Origin: Eubacterium sp.
GTDB taxonomy: Bacteria > Bacillota > Clostridia > Oscillospirales > Acutalibacteraceae
Assembly (NCBI GenBank): GCA_022511225.1
Contig: JAFLRZ010000001.1
Location: forward strand, 124,001 to 188,000
DNA: 64,000 nucleotides
Direction of reading: 5' to 3'
This document shows positions 33,309 to 42,252 of this stretch, piece by piece. The notes under the pieces were generated by a model. It had not been told where the DNA came from. It ran no database searches and worked only from the letters and a program-made list of their open reading frames with translations. Made by a program: the position numbers and the translations under genes. The stretch's first letter is position 1, and each line of letters begins with the position of its first letter.

Positions 33309-36233
33309 TTACTTCACTCCTACGGTAATAATTTCAAACGGCTTGTATTCGATAACGTCAGTTTCTTCTATAGGATTTTCGAGCATATCAAGAATTGTGA
33401 TGTTATGGTCAAGCTTAATTCTTCCTCGTCTGCCGTTTTGCTCTGAAAGGCGGATAACAGTCATTGAACTATCTTCTGACTTTTTCACAGCCTGCATATA
33501 AAGAGGCTCAAACGTATCAAGATTGCACTGAACGTCAGCCTTGATAAGAGGAACGTTATACTGAAAAGCAATGTTATTTATATCAGCGTTAACGGCATCC
33601 TCACTGTGAGGCATAATCATATAGCAGAAATTGTGCACTCCCATATCGGAGGTTACGTCAGGTCTGATTGTGGCACGAAGAAGTGAAAGTGACATAGTAT
33701 TCTCATTAAATCCTATACCGTACTTGCCGTCATTTATAAGAGCAATACCTGCACCTGTCTCGGCAAGGTCTGCCCACTTATGATGACACGTTTCAAATCT
33801 TGCCTGCTGCCACGTTGTGTTTTTGTGAGTATCTCTTTCAATAAAGCCTGCAGACGTATCACAAAGAGCCTTGCGTGAAAGGATATTGCAGGAAAACTCA
33901 GCCTTTGCAAGCTTATGCTTTTCGTTCCAGTCTACAATATTTTCTACCTCGATACCACGGCTTCTTCTGAAAACTCTGACAAGCATCGTCCAAGTTGATT
34001 TATCAGTTGAAAGTACGGTCTTAAAGGTAGCGCTTTCGCTGTCCTGCTCACAGAGTGCAAGTGGCTCTTTGACACTGATTTCAATCTGCTTATCCCTGTA
34101 GTTCGGAAGAATGTCCCAAGCGTCATAGTTGCCGGGGTTATCTGTATAAATCTTAAGCTTGTTGAAGTCGCCGTCTGCCCACTCTCTTTCAAGCTCTTTA
34201 TCGTATAAAGATGCAATTGAGCCGTCTGCATTAAACTTGACAGAATAAAACGGTGTTTCTACTGTGTCGCCTACAGTAATCCATTCTCCGCTGAAATTAG
34301 TCTTGCGAAGTGTTGCAGATGATAAGGCAGGGATATCAGGAATAATCCAGTTGCCCTTAACTCCGTAACGAGTTGCAGTACCCTTTTTGTTAGGAACAAA
34401 TGTCAATGCGTTTCTTGTAAAGTTAAGCGTATTGAAATACTTTGAGCCTGTGCCAATGATAGAATCAAGACGGCTGTTAATATCTGCATAATCAGCCATA
34501 GCATCCTCATAAACAGGATGAATATGCGAGCCCGGCAGAATATCGTGAAACTGATTTATAAGAAGCTTTTTGTAAATATCTGTAAGCTCTGCAGTATTAT
34601 CCTCACCTCTGAGAACGCTAAGCATTTCTGCATCACGAAGCTTATATTCAAGCTGCCTGTTAGCACGCTTCATTTCTGATTTTGTTGTGAACGTACCGCG
34701 ATGCATTTCAAGATAGAGCTCACCGTCCCATACGTCAAGATTATCATTATGCGATAAATTCTTTTCGAGAAATTCAGCACCTCCCATATGCTCGCACTTA
34801 GGCATAATTGAAAGCTTATTAAATCTGTGCATAAGCTCAATCATTTCTTCTGTACAGCCTGAGCCACCGTCACCGTAGCCAAACATATTCATCGTCTGAC
34901 CGCCTGAGTCCTTATCAATATACGCTTCCCAGTTCTCCTGAATCTGTGACGGCATATTCCACGTAATAAAGTGAGTAGGCGGAACACACGCAAGCACCTC
35001 GGTGCCGTCAATACCCTTCCAGATAAAGTTATTATGAGGAAATCTGTTCGTATCGTTCCAAGTTGACATTTTGTTTGATACGAAGTAATCGACACCGCTC
35101 TTTTTAAGAATCTGCGGTAATATCCAGCTATTTCCGAAAACGTCAGGGAGCCATGCGTTATTTACTGTCTTGCCAAACATTCTTTTGTACGTCTGCTGAC
35201 CGTAAAGACACTGACGGATAAGCGATTCGGCTGAAGGAACGTTGCAGTCAGGCTCAACGTACATTGCTCCTACAGGCTCAAACTGACCGTTAGCTACTTT
35301 CTCTTTAAGCTCATCAAAGACATCCGGATAATACTTTTCAAGAGTTTCATACACGTAAGGCTGAGTATGGGTGTACTTGAAATCGGGATATTTATCCATA
35401 AGACGAAGCTGAATAAGCACTGTTCTCAGATTTTTCTGAACAGCGTGAATTCTTCTCCAGTAATAAGCAATATCAAGATGTGAATGTGCAATAAGTGCGA
35501 CGTCACCGTTACCCTTGTAATTATCGTTTGCAAATATAACGTCATCAAGGTATTTCTGACATTCCTCAACACCTGTAAGCTCGTCGCTGTCAAAATCGAT
35601 AAGATTCATTGCGTTATTAAGCTCTTTATTAAGAAACGTTCTGTAATCTTCATTAAAAAGCTCGCTCTTTGCAATATCAAGCAGAAGCTCAAAATCCCAT
35701 ACCAAATCCTGAACTGCGTGATTGACAGTACAGATATACGCTCCCTCAAATATCTGACGGCAGCCGCGAACCGAAAGGCTTTCGGGATTACGCTCGTCAT
35801 CAGGCTTTGAACGGTTGTAGCCCATCATATCAAAATGAAGTGTTTTCTTGTCATTGATATATGGTGAAAGAAGCATTCTCTCTCTGTTAGGGTCAACGCC
35901 ACCGATGTATTTACCGTTTACCTTAACGCAAATTTCTGCGGCGGTTTTAAGAGAAAACCAAAGTTCCCTGCCCTGAAGTTCGCTTGGAATATCAACGTCT
36001 GCTTTAATAAAAGCAGTGCCGTCGGGAGTGAAATACATATCTCCTTTATTAAGCGGTCTGTAGTCGTCACTATAGTATTCAAATTCCATTTCGCTTATCT
36101 GACGGGCATCTCTGATAAGCAAATTATCTATTTTCCATTTGCTGCTATAAATATGCCTTTTAAGCCAGCCGAATCGAAGGTCTGTCCACTCCTCGGGACG
36201 CATTGACCTTCTGACAACTTTAATATGAGCCAT
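33309..36233 (-). CDS. Alpha-mannosidase (glycoside hydrolase family 38)
   Basis: This 974-residue protein is probably cytosolic, with no signal peptide. The N-terminal galactose-binding-like domain is followed by the GH38 catalytic domain. Zinc/active-site residues are in IAHSHLDIAYYW (about residue 257), and the predicted nucleophile aspartate in NNAWLPDVFGNSWILPQIL. GDGGSGCTEEMIELM and the histidine in GSHIHPVYEDAMADY follow. The C-terminal beta domains are typical. It trims alpha-mannose from N-glycan-type oligosaccharides, consistent with the nearby sialic acid genes, so host or dietary glycans may be used. The downstream membrane protein may share its transcript. Confidence 0.93.
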   Translation of the reverse strand: MAHIKVVRRSMRPEEWTDLRFGWLKRHIYSSKWKIDNLLIRDARQISEMEFEYYSDDYRPLNKGDMYFTPDGTAFIKADVDIPSELQGRELWFSLKTAAEICVKVNGKYIGGVDPNRERMLLSPYINDKKTLHFDMMGYNRSKPDDERNPESLSVRGCRQIFEGAYICTVNHAVQDLVWDFELLLDIAKSELFNEDYRTFLNKELNNAMNLIDFDSDELTGVEECQKYLDDVIFANDNYKGNGDVALIAHSHLDIAYYWRRIHAVQKNLRTVLIQLRLMDKYPDFKYTHTQPYVYETLEKYYPDVFDELKEKVANGQFEPVGAMYVEPDCNVPSAESLIRQCLYGQQTYKRMFGKTVNNAWLPDVFGNSWILPQILKKSGVDYFVSNKMSTWNDTNRFPHNNFIWKGIDGTEVLACVPPTHFITWNMPSQIQENWEAYIDKDSGGQTMNMFGYGDGGSGCTEEMIELMHRFNKLSIMPKCEHMGGAEFLEKNLSHNDNLDVWDGELYLEMHRGTFTTKSEMKRANRQLEYKLRDAEMLSVLRGEDNTAELTDIYKKLLINQFHDILPGSHIHPVYEDAMADYADINSRLDSIIGTGSKYFNTLNFTRNALTFVPNKKGTATRYGVKGNWIIPDIPALSSATLRKTNFSGEWITVGDTVETPFYSVKFNADGSIASLYDKELEREWADGDFNKLKIYTDNPGNYDAWDILPNYRDKQIEISVKEPLALCEQDSESATFKTVLSTDKSTWTMLVRVFRRSRGIEVENIVDWNEKHKLAKAEFSCNILSRKALCDTSAGFIERDTHKNTTWQQARFETCHHKWADLAETGAGIALINDGKYGIGFNENTMSLSLLRATIRPDVTSDMGVHNFCYMIMPHSEDAVNADINNIAFQYNVPLIKADVQCNLDTFEPLYMQAVKKSEDSSMTVIRLSEQNGRRGRIKLDHNITILDMLENPIEETDVIEYKPFEIITVGVK

Positions 36234-36248
36234 TGGACTTTCCCCTCC

Positions 36249-36491
36249 TTACATATCCTGAAAATAAGGCTTTTTGCGAATCGCATTCACCTTAACTGTT
36301 TTATGTAAATCAGCTTTAATCTGCTCCTCTATCCAAGCGATGCAGCGGTGCAGAATAAGACATTTTGAACATTCCCCTCTAAAAATAAGAGTGAGCTCTT
36401 CTCCGTCAAGAGAAACAAATTCTACCCATCCGCCATCACCCTGAAGCTTTGGCTGTAAAACATTTTCAACATAATTCTGAACTTTGTTCAT
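36249..36491 (-). CDS. NifU-like protein (C-terminal domain type)
   Basis: The start at 36491 follows GGAGATT and gives 80 residues. A frame extends upstream into the next gene but lacks a ribosome site. The sequence has LQPKLQGDGGWVEFVSLDGE and the cysteine motif FRGECSKCLILHRC. The CxxC pair is the Fe-S-binding site of NifU C-terminal/Nfu domains, which carry iron-sulfur clusters to target proteins. The gene lies between the OYE-type oxidoreductase, which itself has a cluster-like cysteine motif, and the mannosidase. The family call is good; the exact role is inferred. Confidence 0.8.
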   Translation of the reverse strand: MNKVQNYVENVLQPKLQGDGGWVEFVSLDGEELTLIFRGECSKCLILHRCIAWIEEQIKADLHKTVKVNAIRKKPYFQDM

Positions 36492-36513
36492 AGTAATCTC
36501 CGAAATATATTTA

Positions 36514-37713
36514 TTATAAATTAACTTCACCGTAAAGGCATTTTGTGCTTTCTTTCTCAATAACTAAGCCGCAGTAATTGCACATAATGCATTTTGCCTG
36601 CTTTTGCGTACCCTTCATAAGCTTTGTCACAAGATTAGGCTCGCAGATAAAAGGTCTGCACATTGAAACGAAGTCTGCCATATTGCTGTCAACAATATGC
36701 TCCATATCATTAAGCTTATGTATACCACCTACCGCTATAACAGGAATTGAAACGTTCTTTTTGATTTTAGAAGCATTGATAACGTTAAAATTTTCAAGCG
36801 GTGTCGGCTGCTTGATTAACGGATTTACAAGCTTTGCCGCCGAAAGTGAAATACTTTTTAATTTACTCGGGAAAGACGCACACGGCTCTCTGTACTTAAA
36901 TACTGCATCCATCGGCATAACACGGCTTCGCATAGTATTCATACCGTCCTCAACACTGCCGCACGATACCTCTACGCAGTCAAGACCAGCACTTTCCAAG
37001 TATTTAACGATTTCGATACTGTCGTTAATATTCATTCCGTTTTTGCGGTTGTCAGTAGCACTCAGCTTTATCCATACAGGCATATTGTCTGTCTTTTCTT
37101 TAATGCCCTTGATTATCAGTTTAACGATTTTACAACGGTTTTCGATACTTCCGCCCCAGCCGTCATTACGTCTGTTGCCGTATGGAGAAAGAAAATCGTG
37201 GAGCAGGTAGCCGTGCCCTGCGTGAAGCTGAACACCGTCAAAGCCTGCTTGCTTTGCTCTTACGGCTGATAAAACAAAATCATCAATAATCTGATAGATT
37301 TCATTTTCGTCAAGCTCCTTAGCCTTATCCGGATAAAACAAATGACGCATAGCAGTTGGTGCTACCTTTTGAGCACCTATTGACTTTGACGACGTCTGCC
37401 GTCCGCAATGGGCAAGCTGAGCAATAATAGGTGTATCATATGCATGGACTGCATCTGTCAACGCCTTATAAGCGTCTATCATACCGTCCTTATGAAGCTT
37501 AAGCATTGCAGGATAAGGCGACATACCGTTTTCGCTTACACCTATGTAGCCTGTAATAATACAGCCTACGTTGTTTTTAGCAAGATACACATATTTGTTT
37601 ATAAGCTTTTGCGTCGGCTTACCACTCTCGTCAGCTAAGCCGTCGTGAGTGGCTGAACGAATTATTCTGTTTTTTACGGAAATACCTGATAAAACTGTAC
37701 TTTCAAAAATCAT
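36514..37713 (-). CDS. NADH:flavin oxidoreductase (old yellow enzyme family)
   Basis: This 399-residue FMN-dependent TIM barrel has NRIIRSATHDGLADESGKPT at the N-terminus and the active-site GFDGVQLHAGHGYLLHDFLS. GWGGSIENRCKIV and VGGIHKLNDMEHIV precede SMCRPFICEPNLV. The C-terminus ends with a cysteine cluster CIMCNYC...CLYG, suggesting a 4Fe-4S site as in the larger 2-enoate reductases. The FAD/NAD half of those larger enzymes is missing here. The substrate is unknown. It is followed at about 20 nt by the NifU-like gene. Confidence 0.88.
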   Translation of the reverse strand: MIFESTVLSGISVKNRIIRSATHDGLADESGKPTQKLINKYVYLAKNNVGCIITGYIGVSENGMSPYPAMLKLHKDGMIDAYKALTDAVHAYDTPIIAQLAHCGRQTSSKSIGAQKVAPTAMRHLFYPDKAKELDENEIYQIIDDFVLSAVRAKQAGFDGVQLHAGHGYLLHDFLSPYGNRRNDGWGGSIENRCKIVKLIIKGIKEKTDNMPVWIKLSATDNRKNGMNINDSIEIVKYLESAGLDCVEVSCGSVEDGMNTMRSRVMPMDAVFKYREPCASFPSKLKSISLSAAKLVNPLIKQPTPLENFNVINASKIKKNVSIPVIAVGGIHKLNDMEHIVDSNMADFVSMCRPFICEPNLVTKLMKGTQKQAKCIMCNYCGLVIEKESTKCLYGEVNL

Positions 37714-37716
37714 AAG

Positions 37717-39366
37717 CTAACCGTTAATTATATCACTGATTTTTTCTCGTATTAAGCTAAGTCTTTCCTGAGCGTGTGACTTATCAGGATCAACGATTGA
37801 ATAATAAACTTTGATTTTAGGCTCTGTGCCTGATGGACGAACAGCCATCCACGAGCCGTCATTCCATATGTATTTAAGGACGTTCTCCTTTGGCAAATCA
37901 CGGATACCTGTACTGAAATCAATTATTTCCTCAATACCGTCAAAAAGAGCTTTACCCGTATTTCTGAAATAAGTCATAAGGTCAAGAATCTTTTGTGCTC
38001 CGTCCTTGCCTTTAAGAACGAACGAATCAAGTGAATCGAGATAATAGCCGTATTCGTCATAAATTTCGTTAAGACCGTCAACCAGCGTTTTACCCTGATT
38101 TTTATACCATGCAGCCATCTGGCAGATAAGCATTGACGATACGACTGCGTCCTTATCTCTTGCATGAGTTCCTACAAGATAGCCGTAGGATTCCTCATAG
38201 CCAATAACAAATTCCTGCTCACCTGATTGCTCATATTTATTGATTTTATCTCCTATAAACTTAAAGCCTGTAAGCGTTTCTTCAATCTGAAGTCCGTACT
38301 TTCTGCCAATATTTGCGCCAAGCTCTGAGGTAACAATCGTCTTTATGAGAGTTGATTTTTCATTAAGCTGTGCTTTTTTCATTTCAAGCACAAACTTGAC
38401 GAGGAGCGCACCTGTCTGATTACCGGTAAACAGAACGTAATCATCGCCGTCCTTTACTGCAATACCTACTCTGTCGCAGTCAGGGTCAGTGCCTAATACC
38501 AAATCGGCATCAATCTTCTTAGCAGTATCAATAGCTATGGTAAGGGCATCCTTTTCCTCGGGATTGGGCGAACGAACAGTTGTGAAGTTGCCGTCAGGCT
38601 CCTCCTGCTCCTTTACTACGGTAACGTCCATTCCCTCAAGAACTCTTCTGACAGGGATATTTCCTGTTCCGTGAAGCGGAGTATAAACTATTTTAAGGTT
38701 GCTCGGTGCTTCGTAAAGCGACTGCTTTCTGACCTCATCAATAAAAGCATCAAGCTCTTTTTCGCCGATACCCTCAATCAAACCGTTTTCGAGATAGGTC
38801 TGTGCAGTTTCATCGTCTTTATAAATAGAGGAATAATCTGTAATTTCATCAATAAAGGAAAGTGCATCTTTTGCATCCTCTGTACAGAGCTGACAGCCCT
38901 TTTCGTCATAGACCTTGTAGCCGTTATACTCCTTAGGATTATGAGATGCAGTAATCATAACACCTGCTGTACAGCCGAGGTAACGCGTTGTAAAAGAGAG
39001 TACGGGAACAGGAACAATCCAGAGGTGAGCATATACCTTAATTCCCTGAGAAGCGAAGACCTGAGCCGCATCCCACAAAAATGCTTTTGAATTAAGTCTT
39101 GAATCGCAGGCAATGGCGACGGAAATTTCACCCTCGTACTTGCTCTTGAGATACCTTGCAAGTCCGAGTGTTGCCTTGCCGACAGTGTACTTATTCATAC
39201 GGTTAGATCCTGCACCCATTATTCCGCGGAGTCCGCCTGTACCGAATGCGAGATCCTTATAAAATCTATCTTCAATCTCCTTTTCATCAGAAAGTGAAAG
39301 AAGCTCATTTTTAGTTTCTTCATCAGCAAATTCGAGCCACTGATTATACTTTTCTTTAATTCCCAT
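37717..39366 (-). CDS. Phosphoglucomutase / phosphomannomutase
   Basis: This 549-residue alpha-D-phosphohexomutase has the phosphoserine loop in MITASHNPKEYNGYKVYD. The metal-binding loop LGTDPDCDRVGIAV is seen, then the sugar-binding EESYGY and the phosphate-binding RPSGTEPKIKVY. The size is typical of the PgcA/PMM-2 group. It interconverts hexose 1- and 6-phosphates, linking glycan breakdown with cell-wall precursors. It lies 3 nt from the oxidoreductase gene. Confidence 0.93.
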   Translation of the reverse strand: MGIKEKYNQWLEFADEETKNELLSLSDEKEIEDRFYKDLAFGTGGLRGIMGAGSNRMNKYTVGKATLGLARYLKSKYEGEISVAIACDSRLNSKAFLWDAAQVFASQGIKVYAHLWIVPVPVLSFTTRYLGCTAGVMITASHNPKEYNGYKVYDEKGCQLCTEDAKDALSFIDEITDYSSIYKDDETAQTYLENGLIEGIGEKELDAFIDEVRKQSLYEAPSNLKIVYTPLHGTGNIPVRRVLEGMDVTVVKEQEEPDGNFTTVRSPNPEEKDALTIAIDTAKKIDADLVLGTDPDCDRVGIAVKDGDDYVLFTGNQTGALLVKFVLEMKKAQLNEKSTLIKTIVTSELGANIGRKYGLQIEETLTGFKFIGDKINKYEQSGEQEFVIGYEESYGYLVGTHARDKDAVVSSMLICQMAAWYKNQGKTLVDGLNEIYDEYGYYLDSLDSFVLKGKDGAQKILDLMTYFRNTGKALFDGIEEIIDFSTGIRDLPKENVLKYIWNDGSWMAVRPSGTEPKIKVYYSIVDPDKSHAQERLSLIREKISDIING

Positions 39367-39378
39367 AAATTCACCTCA

Positions 39379-40494
39379 TTATTTAAAGTACATATAAAAC
39401 TGGCATTTTATCATACCGTTATATAATTTTCTTCTTTTATCGGCCTTTCTGCCGAATACCTTTTCAAACTCCTCATCAGGAGAAATTATGCCGTATGACC
39501 AGCCGTGTTTTTGAACAAATTTATCACCCATAATGCGATAAAGCTTTTCAGCCTGCTTTATATCAAGCATTCTTTCGCCGTAAGGCGGATTTGTAATAAG
39601 AGTGCCTTTTTCTGTTGTGGGGGTAAAATTCTTTATATCACGGCAATCGAGCCTTAAAAACTTGTCCGCATTTATTCTTTTTGCATTAGCCATAGTAAGC
39701 TCAAGCGCGTGATTATCAATATCACTGCCGAAGGCTGTGAAATCGGTATCTGTTTTTATAATATCGTGTGCTCTTTCTCTTTCCTGCATCCAAGCGCTTT
39801 CAGGAATAAATCCCCATCTGTCGCACTCAAAATTGCGGTTAATGCCGGGTGCTATGTTATGGGCAAGCATTGCGCCCTCAATTAGTATAGTACCGCTTCC
39901 GCAAAAAGGATCGTAGAGTGTGTGGTAATGACGAAGTCTTGAAAGTGAGCAAAGCGCTGCGGCAAGTGTTTCACGAATCGGGGCATCGTTTGACTCAGGT
40001 CGGTAGCCTCTTTTATGAAGTCCTCTGCCTGTGGTATCAAGCATTATTGTTATATCGTCCTTCATAATCGAAAACTGAATTTGATGAACGGGACCGCTCT
40101 CCTCAAACCACGATATACCGTAGTCCTCTTTCAAGGACTCAACGACTGCCTTTTTGATTATTTTCTGGCAGTCGGGTACTGAGTGGAGTGCTGAATTAAT
40201 ACTGTATCCCTTAACAGGAAAAGTGTCTGTCGAGCCGATAAATTCTGACCACGGAAGAGATTTTACACCCTGAAAAAGCTCTTCAAACGTATATGCCTTG
40301 AATCTGTCAACAACTATGAGAATACGCTCAGCAAAACGGCTGTTTATATTAGCTCTTGCAAGTATATTCTCATCACCCTCAAAAAACACTCTGCCGTTTT
40401 CAGAAAGAACGTTTTCTGCCTCCATCTGCTTAAGCTCGTCGCTTACAAGACCCTCAATACCAAGCAGACACGTAGCAACCATTTGTAAATGCAT
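39379..40494 (-). CDS. THUMP-domain RNA methyltransferase (RlmL/YpsC-like)
   Basis: This 371-residue class I methyltransferase has an N-terminal THUMP RNA-binding domain (residues about 45-150). The catalytic domain has the SAM-binding DPFCGSGTILIEGAMLAHN and the amine-methylating NPPYGERM motif. These are typical of N2-guanine methylation of 23S rRNA. The start at 40494 follows GAGG 9-10 nt upstream. Its stop is 13 nt from the phosphoglucomutase start. Confidence 0.9.
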   Translation of the reverse strand: MHLQMVATCLLGIEGLVSDELKQMEAENVLSENGRVFFEGDENILARANINSRFAERILIVVDRFKAYTFEELFQGVKSLPWSEFIGSTDTFPVKGYSINSALHSVPDCQKIIKKAVVESLKEDYGISWFEESGPVHQIQFSIMKDDITIMLDTTGRGLHKRGYRPESNDAPIRETLAAALCSLSRLRHYHTLYDPFCGSGTILIEGAMLAHNIAPGINRNFECDRWGFIPESAWMQERERAHDIIKTDTDFTAFGSDIDNHALELTMANAKRINADKFLRLDCRDIKNFTPTTEKGTLITNPPYGERMLDIKQAEKLYRIMGDKFVQKHGWSYGIISPDEEFEKVFGRKADKRRKLYNGMIKCQFYMYFK

Positions 40495-40527
40495 ATATAT
40501 ACCTCAACAATTTTTATAAAAAAACAA

Positions 40528-40570
40528 GGTCGAGTAAGGAACGCCCTGCAGGGTGTCCCAATATTCGACC
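40528..40570 (-). terminator. Terminator after the septum-formation gene
   Basis: GGTCGA (40528-40533) pairs with TCGACC (40565-40570) and encloses an inner CCCTGCAGGG palindrome. On the minus strand it is followed by TTGTTTTTTT. It ends the divIC unit. Confidence 0.75.
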
Positions 40571-40596
40571 CAATTAGTCTTACGAGTTTACTAAAA

Positions 40597-40923
40597 TCAT
40601 TCTCCGGCAGAAATATCGTAAAAAACTACTTCATCAGACTTTGCATAGCCCTTTTCTCGCGCTTTTTGTTCTATATAGCTATCCATATCGTTATTTTCAA
40701 GAATTTCAAGAAGCTCGTCATTTTCGCTCTGCTCAGCTTCATACTGAGCCTTGACCTCCTGACTCTGAACTTCAAGACGGTTTATATCAGAGGTATTTTT
40801 AATCAGCGTAAACCCAAGAAAAACAAAAGAGCTAACGAGTACTGCAACAAGGAAGATTGTAAGTAATTTTTTCTTATTCTTGATGATGCTTTCTTTTAGC
40901 ATTTCGCTTCTTTGCTTTGTCAT
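40597..40923 (-). CDS. divIC: Septum formation initiator (DivIC/FtsB-like)
   Basis: This 108-residue bitopic protein has a short basic cytosolic end, one membrane helix (LLTIFLVAVLVSSFVFLGF) and an extracellular coiled coil (INRLEVQSQEVKAQYEAEQS). A conserved tail (YIEQKAREKGYAKSDEVVFY) is typical of DivIC/FtsB. It acts with FtsL and DivIB at the division site. The ribosome site AAGGAG lies inside the yabQ gene, whose 3' end it overlaps by 50 nt. The gene order yabP-yabQ-divIC is conserved in spore formers. Confidence 0.88.
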   Translation of the reverse strand: MTKQRSEMLKESIIKNKKKLLTIFLVAVLVSSFVFLGFTLIKNTSDINRLEVQSQEVKAQYEAEQSENDELLEILENNDMDSYIEQKAREKGYAKSDEVVFYDISAGE

Positions 40924-41329
40924 TTACTTTCTCCTTGCTTTTTTTGCCTCTAATATGAACGTATATATTATAATATATATGCCCTATGTATTGCAACACT
41001 TTTTTAAAACTTTTCACTCTGTTTTTTAATAATTTTAACCATTTTTTAATTACTGAAGAAATTTTTAACTCAAGCTTTTTTGTAACGTATCCGAGAGTGA
41101 AGATATAAAGCAGAAATCCGCAGAAAGTCACGAGCATATATAACATTCTTATTGCGCCGTTATTGAATATGTAAAGATAGCAATAAAAGGCAATTGCACT
41201 GACTATGCAAAAAATGAAATCGACAATGAATTTATCATTAAAAACAAGTCTGATTAATCTGCAAAAATCATAGTAAGCACCTATTGTCATACCAAGAAGT
41301 ACAGCATAAAATAAAGCCTCACCCACCAA
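40874..41329 (-). CDS. yabQ: Spore cortex biosynthesis protein YabQ
   Basis: This 151-residue membrane protein has four hydrophobic segments (ALFYAVLLGMTIGAYYDFCR, FIFCIVSAIAFYCYLYIF, MLYMLVTFCGFLLYI), then a lysine/arginine-rich tail. The IGAYYDFCRLIR segment and the position between yabP and divIC are diagnostic. In B. subtilis YabQ sits in the forespore outer membrane and is needed for cortex formation. The start is TTG or GTG within the yabP end, an 11-nt overlap. Confidence 0.87.
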   Translation of the reverse strand: MVGEALFYAVLLGMTIGAYYDFCRLIRLVFNDKFIVDFIFCIVSAIAFYCYLYIFNNGAIRMLYMLVTFCGFLLYIFTLGYVTKKLELKISSVIKKWLKLLKNRVKSFKKVLQYIGHIYYNIYVHIRGKKSKEKVNDKAKKRNAKRKHHQE

Positions 41330-41585
41330 AAAGCCTCTTAAAAATTGAGTTTGAGCTGATTTTTTCGGTATATGTAAGTGAGGTTATTTTTCCGCTTACC
41401 GTTAGCAGTCCGCTTTCTATACTTAGCTCTTCAATATGAAGCAGCTCTCCTTTTATAGTAAGCTCGCCACAGTCACATATCAGAAGAATTTCCTGCTCGT
41501 TATATTCATCTACGTCCTTGACACCCGTCAGCGACAGGTTCTCTCTGTTGATAAGCGAAACGCTGTGCTGTACTTCATTATTCAT
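41319..41585 (-). CDS. yabP: Sporulation protein YabP
   Basis: This 88-residue soluble protein has the YabP/YqfC pattern: HSVSLINRENLSLTGVKDVD, then EILLICDCGELTIKGELLHI and LTVSGKITSLTY. YabP is needed for spore coat/cortex assembly in mother cells. The start is supported by AGGTGAT eight nt upstream. It supports a functional sporulation programme in this organism, consistent with the split sigK at the left of the window. Confidence 0.9.
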   Translation of the reverse strand: MNNEVQHSVSLINRENLSLTGVKDVDEYNEQEILLICDCGELTIKGELLHIEELSIESGLLTVSGKITSLTYTEKISSNSIFKRLFGG

Positions 41586-41628
41586 AAAAAATCACCTGCT
41601 TTATAATATGCAGGCGATTAAAAAATTA

Positions 41629-41868
41629 TTATATCTGTTCATACATTTTAGAAGCATCTTCTTTAAGGGCATGTTCAGTTACTGCAACAACTTTATAGCT
41701 TCTTTCGTTAGTGCCGAGCGAAACTTTAATTATATCTCCGACCTTAATATCGTAAGAGGCTCTTGCGATTTTTCCGTTTACTTCAACCTTACCGGCATCG
41801 CATGCTTCGTTTGCAATAGTTCTGCGCTTAATTATTCTTGACACTTTTAAATACTTATCAAGTCTCAT
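41629..41868 (-). CDS. rqcP: RqcP (S4-domain RNA-binding protein, YabO)
   Basis: This 79-residue S4 domain has MRLDKYLKVSRIIKRRTIANE followed by GKVEVNGKIARASYDIKVGD. RqcP works with RqcH in adding alanine tails to nascent chains on stalled 50S subunits. The gene order hup/rqcP/yabP/yabQ/divIC matches B. subtilis yabO. A good Shine-Dalgarno (CAGGAG) precedes the ATG. Confidence 0.92.
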   Translation of the reverse strand: MRLDKYLKVSRIIKRRTIANEACDAGKVEVNGKIARASYDIKVGDIIKVSLGTNERSYKVVAVTEHALKEDASKMYEQI

Positions 41869-41907
41869 ATAACTTATACTCCTGAAACTCCGGCATATAA
41901 TATGCCT

Positions 41908-41935
41908 AAAAAATCAAGGCATCGCAAGCGATGCC
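41908..41935 (-). terminator. Terminator between hup and rqcP
   Basis: On the minus strand the stem GGCATCGC / GCGATGCC is followed by TTGATTTTTT. The adjacent palindrome GGCATATAATATGCC (41892-41906) contains a possible -10 box for the downstream genes. Confidence 0.75.
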
Positions 41936-41956
41936 CTGAAACTTTCAAAAAACAAC

Positions 41957-42229
41957 TTACTTTACAGCGTCCTTAAGAGCTGCGCCTGCCTTGAATGCAG
42001 GAACCTTAGATGCAGGAATATCCATAGGAGCCTTTGTAAGCGGATTGATACCTGTGCGAGCTGCACGCTCTTTAACTGAGAAAGTACCAAAGCCAACAAG
42101 TGCAACCTTGTCACCATCTGCAAGAGCATCCTTGATTGCGTCGAGTACTGCTGTTACAGCTGCGTCTGCGTCCTTCTTTGAGAGAGCTGCCTTATCAGCA
42201 ACTGCTGCTACGAGTTCTGTCTTGTTCAT
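41957..42229 (-). CDS. hup: HU-family DNA-binding protein
   Basis: This 90-residue HU protein has [20 protein letters not shown] at the start and the hallmark [22 protein letters not shown]. The DNA-bending arm is [20 protein letters not shown]. It compacts and bends DNA as a dimer. A strong GGAGGA precedes the start. The terminator directly downstream suggests a high-level separate transcript. Confidence 0.96.
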   Translation of the reverse strand: MNKTELVAAVADKAALSKKDADAAVTAVLDAIKDALADGDKVALVGFGTFSVKERAARTGINPLTKAPMDIPASKVPAFKAGAALKDAVK

Positions 42230-42252
42230 TGAAAATTCCTCCGTTTTTCTGA

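Noticed and set aside
40540-40560. CCCTGCAGGG palindrome as a repeat-family element or mobile-element end
   Set aside because: It is the inner part of a terminator hairpin, followed by a T tract on the minus strand. I see no second copy elsewhere in the window.
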